Assembly (NCBI GenBank): GCA_946482545.1
Contig: CAMLRX010000092.1
Location: 1 to 19,751, forward strand
Length of the DNA: 19,751 nt
DNA from: an uncultured Flavihumibacter sp.
Lineage (GTDB): Bacteria; Bacteroidota; Bacteroidia; Chitinophagales; Chitinophagaceae
Reading direction: 5' to 3'
In this document: in pieces, positions 1 to 7,424 of the stretch
How positions within the stretch are numbered: the first letter of the stretch is position 1
How the letters are laid out: the number at the start of each line of letters is the position of its first letter
Translations under genes and position numbers: made by a program
The notes under the pieces: generated by a model
What the model saw: only the letters and a program-made list of their open reading frames with translations
Databases searched by the model: none
Told to the model about the DNA's origin: nothing

Positions 1-922
1 TCAATACGGTAACGCTTTCCACGTTATTGGGGTTGATGGTATTGAAGTCGCCCTGAATAGGAAACCCATCCACAATCACCAACGGAGCAGCGTTGGCATA
101 CAGGCTGCTTTGTCCCCTGATCTCGAAAGTAGGATCGCCGTCCACATTCAGCCTGGCCTGCATACCGGCAACAGTTCCGATCAGGCGTTGCGCGATGTTG
201 GTGGAAGGACGCTCCAGTTGCTCTTTGTCTACATAACCGAAAGTTCCTGTCGCCCGTTCTTTATTGATGGTTTGATAACCCGTGTTTACTACCGTTACTT
301 CTTCCAGTTCACGGATACCTTTGAGTGTAACCGTAAGGTTCGTTCTCCCGTTCAATTCAATGGTCTGTGTTTCAAAGCCCACATAACTGAATACAAGTAC
401 CGCAGCAGGATCGGCGTTGATTTTGAATGCCCCCTGCGCGTTGGTGAGGGCACCACCGCTGGAACCTTTGATGGTAACGCTTACGCCTTCCAACGGCTCC
501 CCGTTAATGTCCACCACCTTACCTGAAATGGCCACAAAGTTCTTGATGTTGTTGCGGTCGGCCACTACAATCAGTCCGTCCACCATCATTCTGAAATCCA
601 GTCCGGTGTTGTTCAGGGCGTGGCTCAGTACTTCAGAAACGGGTGTTTCTTTTACTTCCACACTTACGTTTACATTTTCCGGGATCACATCGTTGCTGAA
701 TACGAAACGATAAGCAGTTTTCTTTTCAATGGCCTTGAAAAGTTCCTGGATAGAAACCTGCTTTAGTTTCATGGTCACTTTAGCTTCCTGGGAAAAGACG
801 TTTGCTGAAACCTGCAGGCAGGCGCACAGCATAAAAACGGCAGTCAGTTTCATGAGCATCAGCGCTTTGGTTAATAGCGCAGGAGGTTGCCAGCCCCACT
901 GCGGCAGTCGTTTTTTTTGCAT
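1..922 (-). CDS. SusC/RagA-family TonB-dependent receptor, N-terminal part (runs off the window edge)
   Basis: Outer-membrane TonB-dependent transporter for import of a glycan or other large nutrient; the substrate cannot be told from this part. The visible 307 codons contain a long n-region and signal peptide (about residues 1-45, hydrophobic core around 26-40), an STN signalling domain (about 50-122), a carboxypeptidase-D-like beta-sandwich (about 131-200, starting ISGKVVDINGEPLEGV) and the start of the plug (from about 205; GYQTINKERATGTF, then PLVIVDG). ATG at 922 gives the long n-region common in this family; Met22, Met24 and Met25 are alternative starts nearer the hydrophobic core. The STN domain and the upstream sigma/FecR pair on the same strand suggest a transducer that signals to FecR, as known for FecA/PupB-type systems. 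A SusD partner would be expected beyond position 1. The beta-barrel lies outside the window, so the family call is firm and the substrate unknown. Confidence 0.95.
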   Translation of the reverse strand, partial: MQKKRLPQWGWQPPALLTKALMLMKLTAVFMLCACLQVSANVFSQEAKVTMKLKQVSIQELFKAIEKKTAYRFVFSNDVIPENVNVSVEVKETPVSEVLSHALNNTGLDFRMMVDGLIVVADRNNIKNFVAISGKVVDINGEPLEGVSVTIKGSSGGALTNAQGAFKINADPAAVLVFSYVGFETQTIELNGRTNLTVTLKGIRELEEVTVVNTGYQTINKERATGTFGYVDKEQLERPSTNIAQRLIGTVAGMQARLNVDGDPTFEIRGQSSLYANAAPLVIVDGFPIQGDFNTINPNNVESVTVL

Positions 923-952
923 ACCTTCGTATGGGTTTTAGTTGAACAATAC

Positions 953-986
953 AAAACAGGTTCAGCAGTCAAGAAGACCCTGTTTT
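953..986. repeat. Inverted repeat in the fecR-susC gap
   Basis: AAAACAGG (953-960) is exactly complementary to CCTGTTTT (979-986), separated by 18 nt. It lies 31 bp upstream of the susC start on the minus strand, where the receptor's promoter is expected. It could be an operator dyad or a leader stem; the sequence does not decide. I found no exact TAnnTTTG element here; the nearest is TAAAGTTTG with one extra base. Confidence 0.4.
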
Positions 987-1001
987 AACAAACTTTACCT
1001 C

Positions 1002-1037
1002 AGGGGAACATGCCGCTAACATGTTCCCTTGTTTTTT
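1002..1037 (+). terminator. Hairpin with U-tract on the plus strand in the fecR-susC gap
   Basis: GGGAACATG (1004-1012) and CATGTTCCC (1020-1028) form a perfect 9-bp stem with a 7-nt loop, extendable by two more pairs. On the plus strand the stem is followed by CTTG-free spacing of only three bases and then six T residues (1032-1037), the layout of an intrinsic terminator. On the minus strand, the direction of both flanking genes, no T-run follows. It may stop antisense transcripts, or act as an mRNA stem-loop between fecR and susC. Confidence 0.4.
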
Positions 1038-1053
1038 ATGCCGGTTAAGGTTT

Positions 1054-2166
1054 TTACTTTTCGATGAGCAGCAATCGTTGTTCTTCCCTGAACTTGTAAT
1101 GGAACGGCTTAGACAATTTCAACGCCTCAATAATGCTGGGAAGGTTCTCTTTATCGAAGGTGCCCGTATAACGGTAAGCCTTCATGGAATCCTCCGCAAA
1201 CGTTACGGTTACGCCGAACCATCTTTCCAGTTTCTTCGCCACATCTTCGAAAGATTCGTTATAGAATACCAGCCTGTTTTCAGTCCACGAGGTTTCTATT
1301 ACCGTACTGTCGTAAGGCATCAACTGGAGCGGGGTTATAATAATAGGAGAAGGTGGTTTAATGGTTTTGTCCTGCTGCGCTCCTGAAGATGAAATGGAAG
1401 TACTGCCGTCATCTTCCACCACAACCTGTTGGTTTGGTTTGAGAATGAACGTTTTACCGGCCCACTTTCCCGGAAGCAGCAATTCTATTTTTCCACGGAT
1501 CAATGCAGCAACCGATCTTTTGTCTTCATTGTAAGAACGAACATTGAAAGCCGTACCCAATACTTTTATATCGAAACGTTTGCTGTGTACAATGAAGGGG
1601 GCGGATGGGTTATGTACCACATCAAAGAAAGCTTCCCCGTCGAGCACCAGTTCCCTGGAATCCGTATTGTAAGCGGATGCTAAACGAAGCGTACTTCCTC
1701 CGTTCAGGATTACTTTAGTGCCATCCGGCAGTTGAAACGATTTTTTCTCTCCCGGAAGACTGCTATAGAGGTGTCCGGTAGCAGGCAATTCGCCTACGCC
1801 GGCGCTTCTGTTGAGGAGGAACGTTACCGCTATCAGACCAATGAGGCAGGCCGCCGCCAACCAGTACCATGCGCGCTTCCTGGATGGCAGTTTTCTAACA
1901 GGCGCCATGCGCTGTACAATGTGTATGCCTTCCTGCTCAAACCTCCGCTGCATGGCTGCACGATGGCCCCTGAATACCTCCGCATCAGTGCCACCGTTCA
2001 ATAACCTGTAAATCCAGCGGGCTTCTTCTACCACCGGCTTTTTTTCAGGATGTTCCGCTATCCAGTTCTCCCAGAACCGGACAGACTCTTCCGCAGTACC
2101 ATTGCAGTACTCCCGGAAAGAAGCATCCTGTAAAAAGTCTTCGGTATCGTACGCCTTGTAATTCAT
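1054..2166 (-). CDS. FecR-family anti-sigma factor (DUF4974 type)
   Basis: Inner-membrane regulator that holds its ECF sigma factor and releases it when the partner TonB-dependent receptor signals. The 370-aa protein has a soluble cytoplasmic N-terminus (about 1-97, with a WIAEHPEKKPVVEEA segment typical of the family), one membrane segment (about 100-118), a periplasmic FecR domain (about 145-240; LPDGTKVILNGGSTL, then LDGEAFFDV and FDIKVLGTAFNVRSY) and a C-terminal DUF4974-like domain (about 298-368; VFYNESFEDVAKKLERWFGV). This order is the usual one in Bacteroidota. It lies 60 bp downstream of the sigma gene and 131 bp upstream of the SusC receptor on the same strand, so the three very likely form one signalling unit. 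No truncation is visible. Confidence 0.95.
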   Translation of the reverse strand: MNYKAYDTEDFLQDASFREYCNGTAEESVRFWENWIAEHPEKKPVVEEARWIYRLLNGGTDAEVFRGHRAAMQRRFEQEGIHIVQRMAPVRKLPSRKRAWYWLAAACLIGLIAVTFLLNRSAGVGELPATGHLYSSLPGEKKSFQLPDGTKVILNGGSTLRLASAYNTDSRELVLDGEAFFDVVHNPSAPFIVHSKRFDIKVLGTAFNVRSYNEDKRSVAALIRGKIELLLPGKWAGKTFILKPNQQVVVEDDGSTSISSSGAQQDKTIKPPSPIIITPLQLMPYDSTVIETSWTENRLVFYNESFEDVAKKLERWFGVTVTFAEDSMKAYRYTGTFDKENLPSIIEALKLSKPFHYKFREEQRLLLIEK

Positions 2167-2226
2167 CGCCCTTTTTTAATGGAGGATAGAATAAGGCGGT
2201 TTTACTATGAAAATGAAAAGTTTTTT

Positions 2227-2889
2227 TTACCCGGGGAAGAATGCTTCCATCAAAAGCAATACCAGTAAGGCATCGGGGATATTTTTCCAGGAGTTTTGCG
2301 TGCCTTCCATCAAAGACAACTCCGCTTTGAGCGCCTTTAAAGCATCATGAACAATATTGTAGGCTGTTCTTTTCGTGATGCCACAATGCACAGCAATATA
2401 ATCGTAATCTCGGTCTTCAAAGAAGCGCAGTTTCAGCAGTTCTTTCTGCCGGTCGGTAAGGCAAAGAAAGGCACGGGTGAGTTTTTGTTTCCATTCCTCG
2501 GAAGACTGCAACCTGACCAGGTAATCTTCGTAAGAAGTTTCCCAGGGTTCGGTTTCTCCCTCACCTGCCTGGGCCGCATGTTGTGCCCTTCGGTTCAGTT
2601 TAAGCTCCAGGAGCATTTTCCGGTGCAGACAGGTAATCAGGTAGGAACGCACATTCGTAACAGGTGCCAGTGTCGCCCGCTTGGCCCAGAGGTCAAGCAA
2701 TACCTGGATGAAGCAATCGTTGGCAAGATCCCTGTCGCCCACCAGCCTGGTCCCATAGTTCACGAGCCCCAGGTAATGCTGATCGTACAGCGCTGCCAGG
2801 GCTTCCGGCTCGCCCCGCAACAGCCCGTTCCAGGAATTTTCTGCTATGGTGTTCTCCACGCTCATTGCTACCAAAGTTAAGTTTTTCAT
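2227..2889 (-). CDS. ECF-type RNA polymerase sigma-70 factor
   Basis: Sigma factor of 220 aa that directs RNA polymerase to the promoter of its cognate TonB-dependent receptor. Region 2 spans about residues 23-95 (LYDQHYLGLVNYGTRLVGD, then DLANDCFIQVLLDLW) and region 4 about 135-190 (LTDRQKELLKLRFFE, then the helix-turn-helix around YIAVHCGITKRTAYNIV). There is no sigma region 1 or 3, as expected for the ECF class. After region 4 the protein ends in a hydrophobic tail (NIPDALLVLLLMEAFFPG), which is unusual for a soluble sigma factor. The start at 2889 sits 22 bp from a TATATTTG element; Met9 (2865) is a possible alternative. It is followed by fecR on the same strand. Confidence 0.95.
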   Translation of the reverse strand: MKNLTLVAMSVENTIAENSWNGLLRGEPEALAALYDQHYLGLVNYGTRLVGDRDLANDCFIQVLLDLWAKRATLAPVTNVRSYLITCLHRKMLLELKLNRRAQHAAQAGEGETEPWETSYEDYLVRLQSSEEWKQKLTRAFLCLTDRQKELLKLRFFEDRDYDYIAVHCGITKRTAYNIVHDALKALKAELSLMEGTQNSWKNIPDALLVLLLMEAFFPG

Positions 2890-2911
2890 ACCTTATTCTT
2901 TCTACCGGATA

Positions 2912-2919
2912 CAAATATA
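2912..2919 (-). promoter_or_regulatory. -7 element upstream of the ECF sigma gene
   Basis: The minus strand reads TATATTTG, an exact match to the Bacteroidota -7 consensus TAnnTTTG, 22 bp upstream of the sigma start codon. No TTG/TTTG is seen at the usual -33 distance; that area is instead covered by an imperfect dyad (2925-2961). Confidence 0.5.
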
Positions 2920-2924
2920 TTGCT

Positions 2925-2961
2925 TATTATAATAGTCTACTTAAATAATAGACTTATAATA
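2925..2961. repeat. Imperfect AT-rich dyad upstream of the sigma promoter
   Basis: TATTATAA-TA-GTCTA (2925-2939) faces TAGACTTATAATA (2949-2961): 13 complementary bases per arm, with a 2-nt insertion in the left arm and a 9-nt centre. It lies directly upstream of the TATATTTG element, where a -33 box would be. The placement suits an operator or an activator site. Confidence 0.4.
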
Positions 2962-3010
2962 CATGATTTACCTGCACTGGGAATTCCTCGCGGAAAAATG
3001 CTGATCGGGA

Positions 3011-3047
3011 AATTAAAAAGGGTATACCGAAAAATACGATATACCCT
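3011..3047 (-). terminator. Intrinsic terminator downstream of the M16 protease gene
   Basis: On the minus strand AGGGTATA pairs with TATACCCT (outer stem positions 3019-3026 and 3040-3047), with two further G-C pairs inside, and is followed directly by a T-run (3019-3015) and AATTT. It lies 75 bp after the M16 stop and before the sigma promoter, so it probably separates the two units. Confidence 0.65.
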
Positions 3048-3054
3048 CTTTATA

Positions 3055-3087
3055 GTGTTTAAACGGTATTCAACGACGTTTAAACAC
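3055..3087. repeat. Perfect 11-bp inverted repeat after the M16 gene
   Basis: GTGTTTAAACG (3055-3065) and CGTTTAAACAC (3077-3087) are exact complements with an 11-nt centre. A second, perfect 12-bp palindrome, CCGCTATAGCGG (3102-3113), lies between it and the M16 stop at 3122. Neither has a T-run, so they look like 3' UTR stems or binding sites preceding the terminator at 3011-3047. Confidence 0.45.
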
Positions 3088-3121
3088 CGTACCCGGTGCC
3101 GCCGCTATAGCGGTGCCACCG

Positions 3122-6058
3122 CTAGTAGCCGAACAGCTCTTCCGGCTTCAACACTTTCACCTTGCCGTACTTTTCCAGATCGGCAGGTTTCACGTTTTGC
3201 TCACTGCCCACAATGGTGTAAGCGTATTTTTTATTGGAAAGATTTTGTTTGTGGAACGCTTCCAAAGCGGAGAAAGGCATCGTTTTCAATTGCCGGTACT
3301 GCTTTTTCCTGATGTCTTCTTTCAGGCCTTTTTTCTGCGCAGACAAGTATTCAAAAATGATTCCCTCTTTATCTATCCGGCCGGTTTCAAGGTCTTTCAG
3401 CAAACTTTCACGGGCTGCATCCAGGTTTTGTTTTCTGTCGGGAAGTACGTTGATGAGTTCGTTCATGGCGCCAACGGCATCGGGAAGTTTATCGGCCTGA
3501 CTTCCCACATAACCCATAAAAGCAAAACGATCCTCTTTTTTATCTGGCGCATCCACGTAAGCATAGGTGGAATAAGCAAGCGCTTTCGATTCACGGATGG
3601 TCTGGAACACCAGTGACCCCATGCCGCCACCGAAATAGCTGTTGAAAAGATTGGTAACCGTTTCTGTATCCGGGTTATACGTGCCCAGGTTGCGTACCCA
3701 CATCATCTCGGCCTGTACCATATCGTAAGTGGCAAAAAAGACTTCGTTCTGGGTCTGTTCGGTGCGGAGGAATTGCTTCTTCGAAGGCGCCGCCGCCCAG
3801 GCCGAAGGCATGGGATGCGACTTCATTACTTCGTTAGAAAGCGCCGCAACGCTGAGCGGACCATAATAAAGTACTTTGTGCTCAAATGTCGGTAACCCAT
3901 GAATGATTTTTACCAGTTCCGATGCGGTGAGCGCGTTCAGTTCGGCATCCGTAAGCACGTGGTTGAATGGATTTTCTGTTCCATACATAGCATGGTTCAT
4001 CAATCCTCTCATGATGGCGTCTTTGTTGAGTTTGTTGTTGGTCCTGGCTTTCTGCAACCTGTTCTTCAATCCTTCCAGCGCAGCTTCGTCGGCCTTACAG
4101 TTTCTAACGAGGTGCTCCAGAAGGGAAAGGGCCTCACTGAAATTCTCCTGTAAGCCGTTCAGTTGAATCGTACTTTCTTCGCTGCCCGCATTGGCCGAAA
4201 AATTAGCAGCAAGCTGGTAGAACTTCTTGCTGATCTCTTCTGAAGTATACTTATCCGTTCCCAGGAACTGCAGGTATTGAAGGGCGATGGGTAATTTCTT
4301 ATTGTTCCAACTGCCCATATCGAAATGGAAATACAATTTGAAGAGCGCGTTCTCTTTATTGGGCACATACAGCAATTCGGCCTTTCCGATCTTTCCTTGC
4401 TGAAGGTCTTTGGAGAAATCAATCCATTTAGGCGCGATCGGGGCAAGCGGCATAGCGTTGATCTGCTGCACGAAAGGTGATTGTTTACCGGCATTGGTTT
4501 CCACCGGTGTAATGGGTGGCTTGTCTACTTTTACGATGCTTTTGTCTTCTCCTTTTCTCTTATACAACACAAGGTAGTTGTTGTCGCCGAAGAACTTATT
4601 TGCGAACGCGACCAGTTCTGCTTTGGACACCTTACTCATTTCATCTAGGGAAGCCACTTCATTCTTCCAGCCCGTTCCTTTGTTTTTGATGAAACTGCCC
4701 ATCAGCGCTTCCACGCGGTTGTTGTTGCTTTCCAGTGCCTGAAGTTCACCCAGTTTATAATTGGCCACGATGGCCGCGATCAGGGATTCATCAAAGTTGC
4801 CGCTCTTCAGGATGTTGAGTTGCTCCATCAGCAGGTCTTTCGCCTGTTCCAGCGACTGGCCCTGTTTGGGAGAAGCATACAGGAAGAACATGCCATAATC
4901 TTTGTATTGCCTGTAACCGGTTCCCGCACCCAATACTTTCTGCGATTTGTTGAGGTTTAGATCAAGCAGTCCGGCCTTTCCGTTGGAAAGGATGGAGCTG
5001 GTAAGGCTCAGCAGAAGCGCTTCGCGTGTCCCTTCTTTGCCGCTGCGGTAAACGATGCGCATATTCTCGGCACTTGGTCCGAAGATTTCTTTTACAACGG
5101 GGGTACCAATAGGCGCTTCTGGTGCCGGGTTATATTCTTCGACCGGCTTCGGTTGCATGTAAGCGAAAGCCTGCTCAATTTTGCGCACCATCACATCGGG
5201 ATCAAAGTCTCCGGCCATGATCACCGCCATATTGTTGGGCACATAGTATTTGTAGTAATACTCGCGGATCGCGTTCAGGGAAGGATTCTTCAGGTGTTCT
5301 ATCGTACCGATGGTGGTTTGCTGTCCATAATTGTGTGTGGGGAAAAGATAGGTGTGCATGGCTTCCTGCATCTTCCACCCATCGTTGTCCATGGTACGGT
5401 TCTTCTCTTCATATACCGCTTCCAGTTCAGTATGAAAGATACGGAGGATGGGGTTACGGAACCTTTCCGCCTGCACGGCGAGAAAACGATCGGTGGCGTT
5501 GGAAGGAATGTCTTCTTCGTACACCGTTTCTTCCACCCAGGTATGCGCGTTGGTGCCTTGTGCGCCCATGGCGGTCATCATTTTATCGTATTCGTTCGCG
5601 ATGGCGAAGGTGGAGGCTTCTCCGGAAACGCGGTCTATCTCTTTGTAAATTTCTTTGCGCTTCGCTTCGTCGGTGGTGCTGTTGTATTGCTCATACAGTG
5701 CATCAATCTTATCCAGGAGCGGTTTCTCCTTCGCCCAGTTGAGGGAGCCGAATTTATCGGTGCCCTTGAACAGCAGGTGTTCCAGGTAATGCGCCAGCCC
5801 GGTATGTTCTTTGGGGTCGGTATTGCTGCCTGCCCTAACGGCGATGCGCACAGCAATACGCGGTTCTTTTTTGTTCGGACTCAACATTACGGTTAACCCA
5901 TTCTTTAACGTGTAGATGCGGGTTTGCATAGGATCATTGGAAACGTACTGGTACGTGTACCCGGCTGCGGTAGCCTGTTTCCAGTCATGAGTCTGTTGCG
6001 CCACGGCAGTTGAAATGAACAACACACCGGCAAGCGCCAGTTGGCAAATTTTCTTCAT
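3122..6058 (-). CDS. Secreted M16-family (pitrilysin-like) zinc metalloprotease
   Basis: Peptidase of 978 aa exported to the periplasm, where M16 enzymes degrade small proteins and peptides. ATG at 6058 gives a clear signal peptide (MKKICQLALAGVLFISTAVAQ, ending about residue 21); an upstream in-frame TTG at 6082 is less likely because it lies inside a strong hairpin and would put eight residues before the signal peptide. The inverted zinc motif HYLEH is at 90-94, and the downstream Glu-bearing helix (ELEAVYEEKNR) is near 210-221. The distance between them is larger than in classic pitrilysin because of an extra, charged helical stretch at about 110-145. The C-terminal half repeats the M16 fold without HxxEH and has the glycine-rich GGGMGSLVF and Tyr-bearing ALAYSTYAYV segments expected of the non-catalytic half. 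The length fits two fused M16 units. The gene stands alone between hairpins. Confidence 0.95.
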   Translation of the reverse strand: MKKICQLALAGVLFISTAVAQQTHDWKQATAAGYTYQYVSNDPMQTRIYTLKNGLTVMLSPNKKEPRIAVRIAVRAGSNTDPKEHTGLAHYLEHLLFKGTDKFGSLNWAKEKPLLDKIDALYEQYNSTTDEAKRKEIYKEIDRVSGEASTFAIANEYDKMMTAMGAQGTNAHTWVEETVYEEDIPSNATDRFLAVQAERFRNPILRIFHTELEAVYEEKNRTMDNDGWKMQEAMHTYLFPTHNYGQQTTIGTIEHLKNPSLNAIREYYYKYYVPNNMAVIMAGDFDPDVMVRKIEQAFAYMQPKPVEEYNPAPEAPIGTPVVKEIFGPSAENMRIVYRSGKEGTREALLLSLTSSILSNGKAGLLDLNLNKSQKVLGAGTGYRQYKDYGMFFLYASPKQGQSLEQAKDLLMEQLNILKSGNFDESLIAAIVANYKLGELQALESNNNRVEALMGSFIKNKGTGWKNEVASLDEMSKVSKAELVAFANKFFGDNNYLVLYKRKGEDKSIVKVDKPPITPVETNAGKQSPFVQQINAMPLAPIAPKWIDFSKDLQQGKIGKAELLYVPNKENALFKLYFHFDMGSWNNKKLPIALQYLQFLGTDKYTSEEISKKFYQLAANFSANAGSEESTIQLNGLQENFSEALSLLEHLVRNCKADEAALEGLKNRLQKARTNNKLNKDAIMRGLMNHAMYGTENPFNHVLTDAELNALTASELVKIIHGLPTFEHKVLYYGPLSVAALSNEVMKSHPMPSAWAAAPSKKQFLRTEQTQNEVFFATYDMVQAEMMWVRNLGTYNPDTETVTNLFNSYFGGGMGSLVFQTIRESKALAYSTYAYVDAPDKKEDRFAFMGYVGSQADKLPDAVGAMNELINVLPDRKQNLDAARESLLKDLETGRIDKEGIIFEYLSAQKKGLKEDIRKKQYRQLKTMPFSALEAFHKQNLSNKKYAYTIVGSEQNVKPADLEKYGKVKVLKPEELFGY

Positions 6059-6064
6059 AAATAA

Positions 6065-6115
6065 AATCACTTGTACCGGCAAGTAAACAAAAAATTACTT
6101 ACCGGTAAAGTGATT
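6065..6115 (-). terminator. Strong long hairpin between the phosphoesterase stop and the M16 start
   Basis: The arms 6065-6086 and 6095-6115 are complementary over about 20 bp with one bulged base and one mismatch around a TACCGG core; the loop is 8 nt and A/T only. On the minus strand the stem is followed by TTTTATTT running straight into the M16 ATG at 6058. This looks like an intrinsic terminator for the phosphoesterase gene (stop 27 bp upstream of the hairpin), but it leaves no room for an M16 promoter downstream of it. It may therefore instead be a leader structure controlling M16 expression. Confidence 0.55.
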
Positions 6116-6142
6116 CTTTATGAGTGGAAAGCTTTTTAAAAA

Positions 6143-7369
6143 TTACCCATTTACCACGAACTCCCCTATTTTACTGCCGTCATCCTTCCACATTTGTGCC
6201 TTCAGTTGCCGTGGGTCGGCATCCACACGGAGGAGTGTTCTGTTGCCTGTTTTCGGCCCACCACCAATAATGATGGGAAAATCGTGTTTCCCTTTCACAG
6301 CAGGGTGCATCCCAAATTGGTGGGTATGTCCGCAAATAAGGAGGTCTACCTTGTATTTGTTGAACAGGGGCAGAAAAAGTTCGCGGCACTGCAGGGTACC
6401 GTGTTCCTCATCGGAATACAACGGGGGAATATGCATCATCACCACGCGGTATTTCGCTTTCCGTGCGGCTTTCGAGCGCAGTTGATTTTCCAGCCATAAT
6501 GTTTGTTCCCGGCGGTAAGCGTCAAAATCCACGATACCGGCGTAAACGGGATGGGTATCGGGCTTGTCTTCTCCCGTATCCAGCACAATGTTGAAAACGG
6601 GACCTTGTTTGTAGGAGAAATATTGTGTGTGCCCGGGATTGGCGTAATAATCGGCGATGTTCCGGGCGAAACGCCCACGTGTTTCGTGGTTGCCGCGCAC
6701 AAACAGGAATGGTTTTTCCCCGGCGAAGGCTTTGGTACAGGGCGCCAGTAAGTGGCGGATGAATTGTGCCTCATCGGTTTGGTAATCGAACATATCGCCG
6801 TTCAGGAAAATATAGTCGTAAGGAGCAGTTCCGTTGAGTTGAAGGAGTTCCTGGAAAGAACCGGGCCTGTCGTGGATATCGTTCAGTACGAGCCAGCTTG
6901 CGGTTTCCGCGTTGGTAGCAGGTGTGGTGAAGTATTTCAGTTCAGATGTTATGGTTTCGCCATAGGTTACCTTGTAAGGCTGAAATTCTTTTATCTGTTT
7001 GCTGTGTACTTTGTATCCGTATTTCGTGCCTGGCTTCAGCCCTTTCAGTGTTATTTTATTTACCCGGTTCCAGGCGCTTACCAGGCCATTACAACCTTCC
7101 TGTGCTTTCTGGTTCAATTGATCTGCTTCCCCATATTCCACCCAACTGTGGCAGAGTTCGTTGGTGATCCACATGATGGTCATGCTATCTGGTTGCGGGG
7201 CCTGGAGGTATGGATTGGCGAGAAATACATGCCCCGCTTCGGGATCGGCGGAGAATACCTCGTTTAATGTTTCATTTTCTTCGGAGGGAATAAAATGCGC
7301 GAGGGCAGTTGCGAGACCGAGTTTTCCGATGGAGGAAATGAAGTTGCGGCGGGCTGTGGGATGGGCCAT
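6143..7369 (-). CDS. Tat-exported calcineurin-like metallophosphoesterase (purple-acid-phosphatase-like)
   Basis: Predicted binuclear-metal phosphoesterase of 408 aa acting outside the cytoplasm. ATG at 7369 places a twin-arginine signal at the very N-terminus (ARRNFISSIGK at 6-16, then a hydrophobic stretch to about 28); the in-frame sequence upstream of this ATG looks non-coding. A fibronectin-like N-terminal domain (about 48-150, LANPYLQAPQPDSMTIMW and GLKPGTKYGYKV) resembles that of purple acid phosphatases. The catalytic domain shows the metallophosphatase motifs in order: D164-x-H166, G191-D192, G226-N-H-E229, H313 and G347-H-T-H350. All metal ligands of the family appear present. The substrate is unknown. 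It follows the GGGP synthase gene by 160 bp on the same strand. Confidence 0.92.
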   Translation of the reverse strand: MAHPTARRNFISSIGKLGLATALAHFIPSEENETLNEVFSADPEAGHVFLANPYLQAPQPDSMTIMWITNELCHSWVEYGEADQLNQKAQEGCNGLVSAWNRVNKITLKGLKPGTKYGYKVHSKQIKEFQPYKVTYGETITSELKYFTTPATNAETASWLVLNDIHDRPGSFQELLQLNGTAPYDYIFLNGDMFDYQTDEAQFIRHLLAPCTKAFAGEKPFLFVRGNHETRGRFARNIADYYANPGHTQYFSYKQGPVFNIVLDTGEDKPDTHPVYAGIVDFDAYRREQTLWLENQLRSKAARKAKYRVVMMHIPPLYSDEEHGTLQCRELFLPLFNKYKVDLLICGHTHQFGMHPAVKGKHDFPIIIGGGPKTGNRTLLRVDADPRQLKAQMWKDDGSKIGEFVVNG

Positions 7370-7424
7370 TATATAATGTTTCCGGGAAGTTAGGGAGAAG
7401 GAGGAAGAGAGATGCATGCAAACG

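Noticed and set aside
110..526. 138-codon plus-strand open frame opposite susC
   Set aside because: The minus strand there encodes the STN, carboxypeptidase-like and plug domains in one continuous frame.
5153..5896. 247-codon open frame on the plus strand opposite the M16 gene
   Set aside because: It is antisense to the catalytic HYLEH region of a clear protease and resembles no protein family I know.
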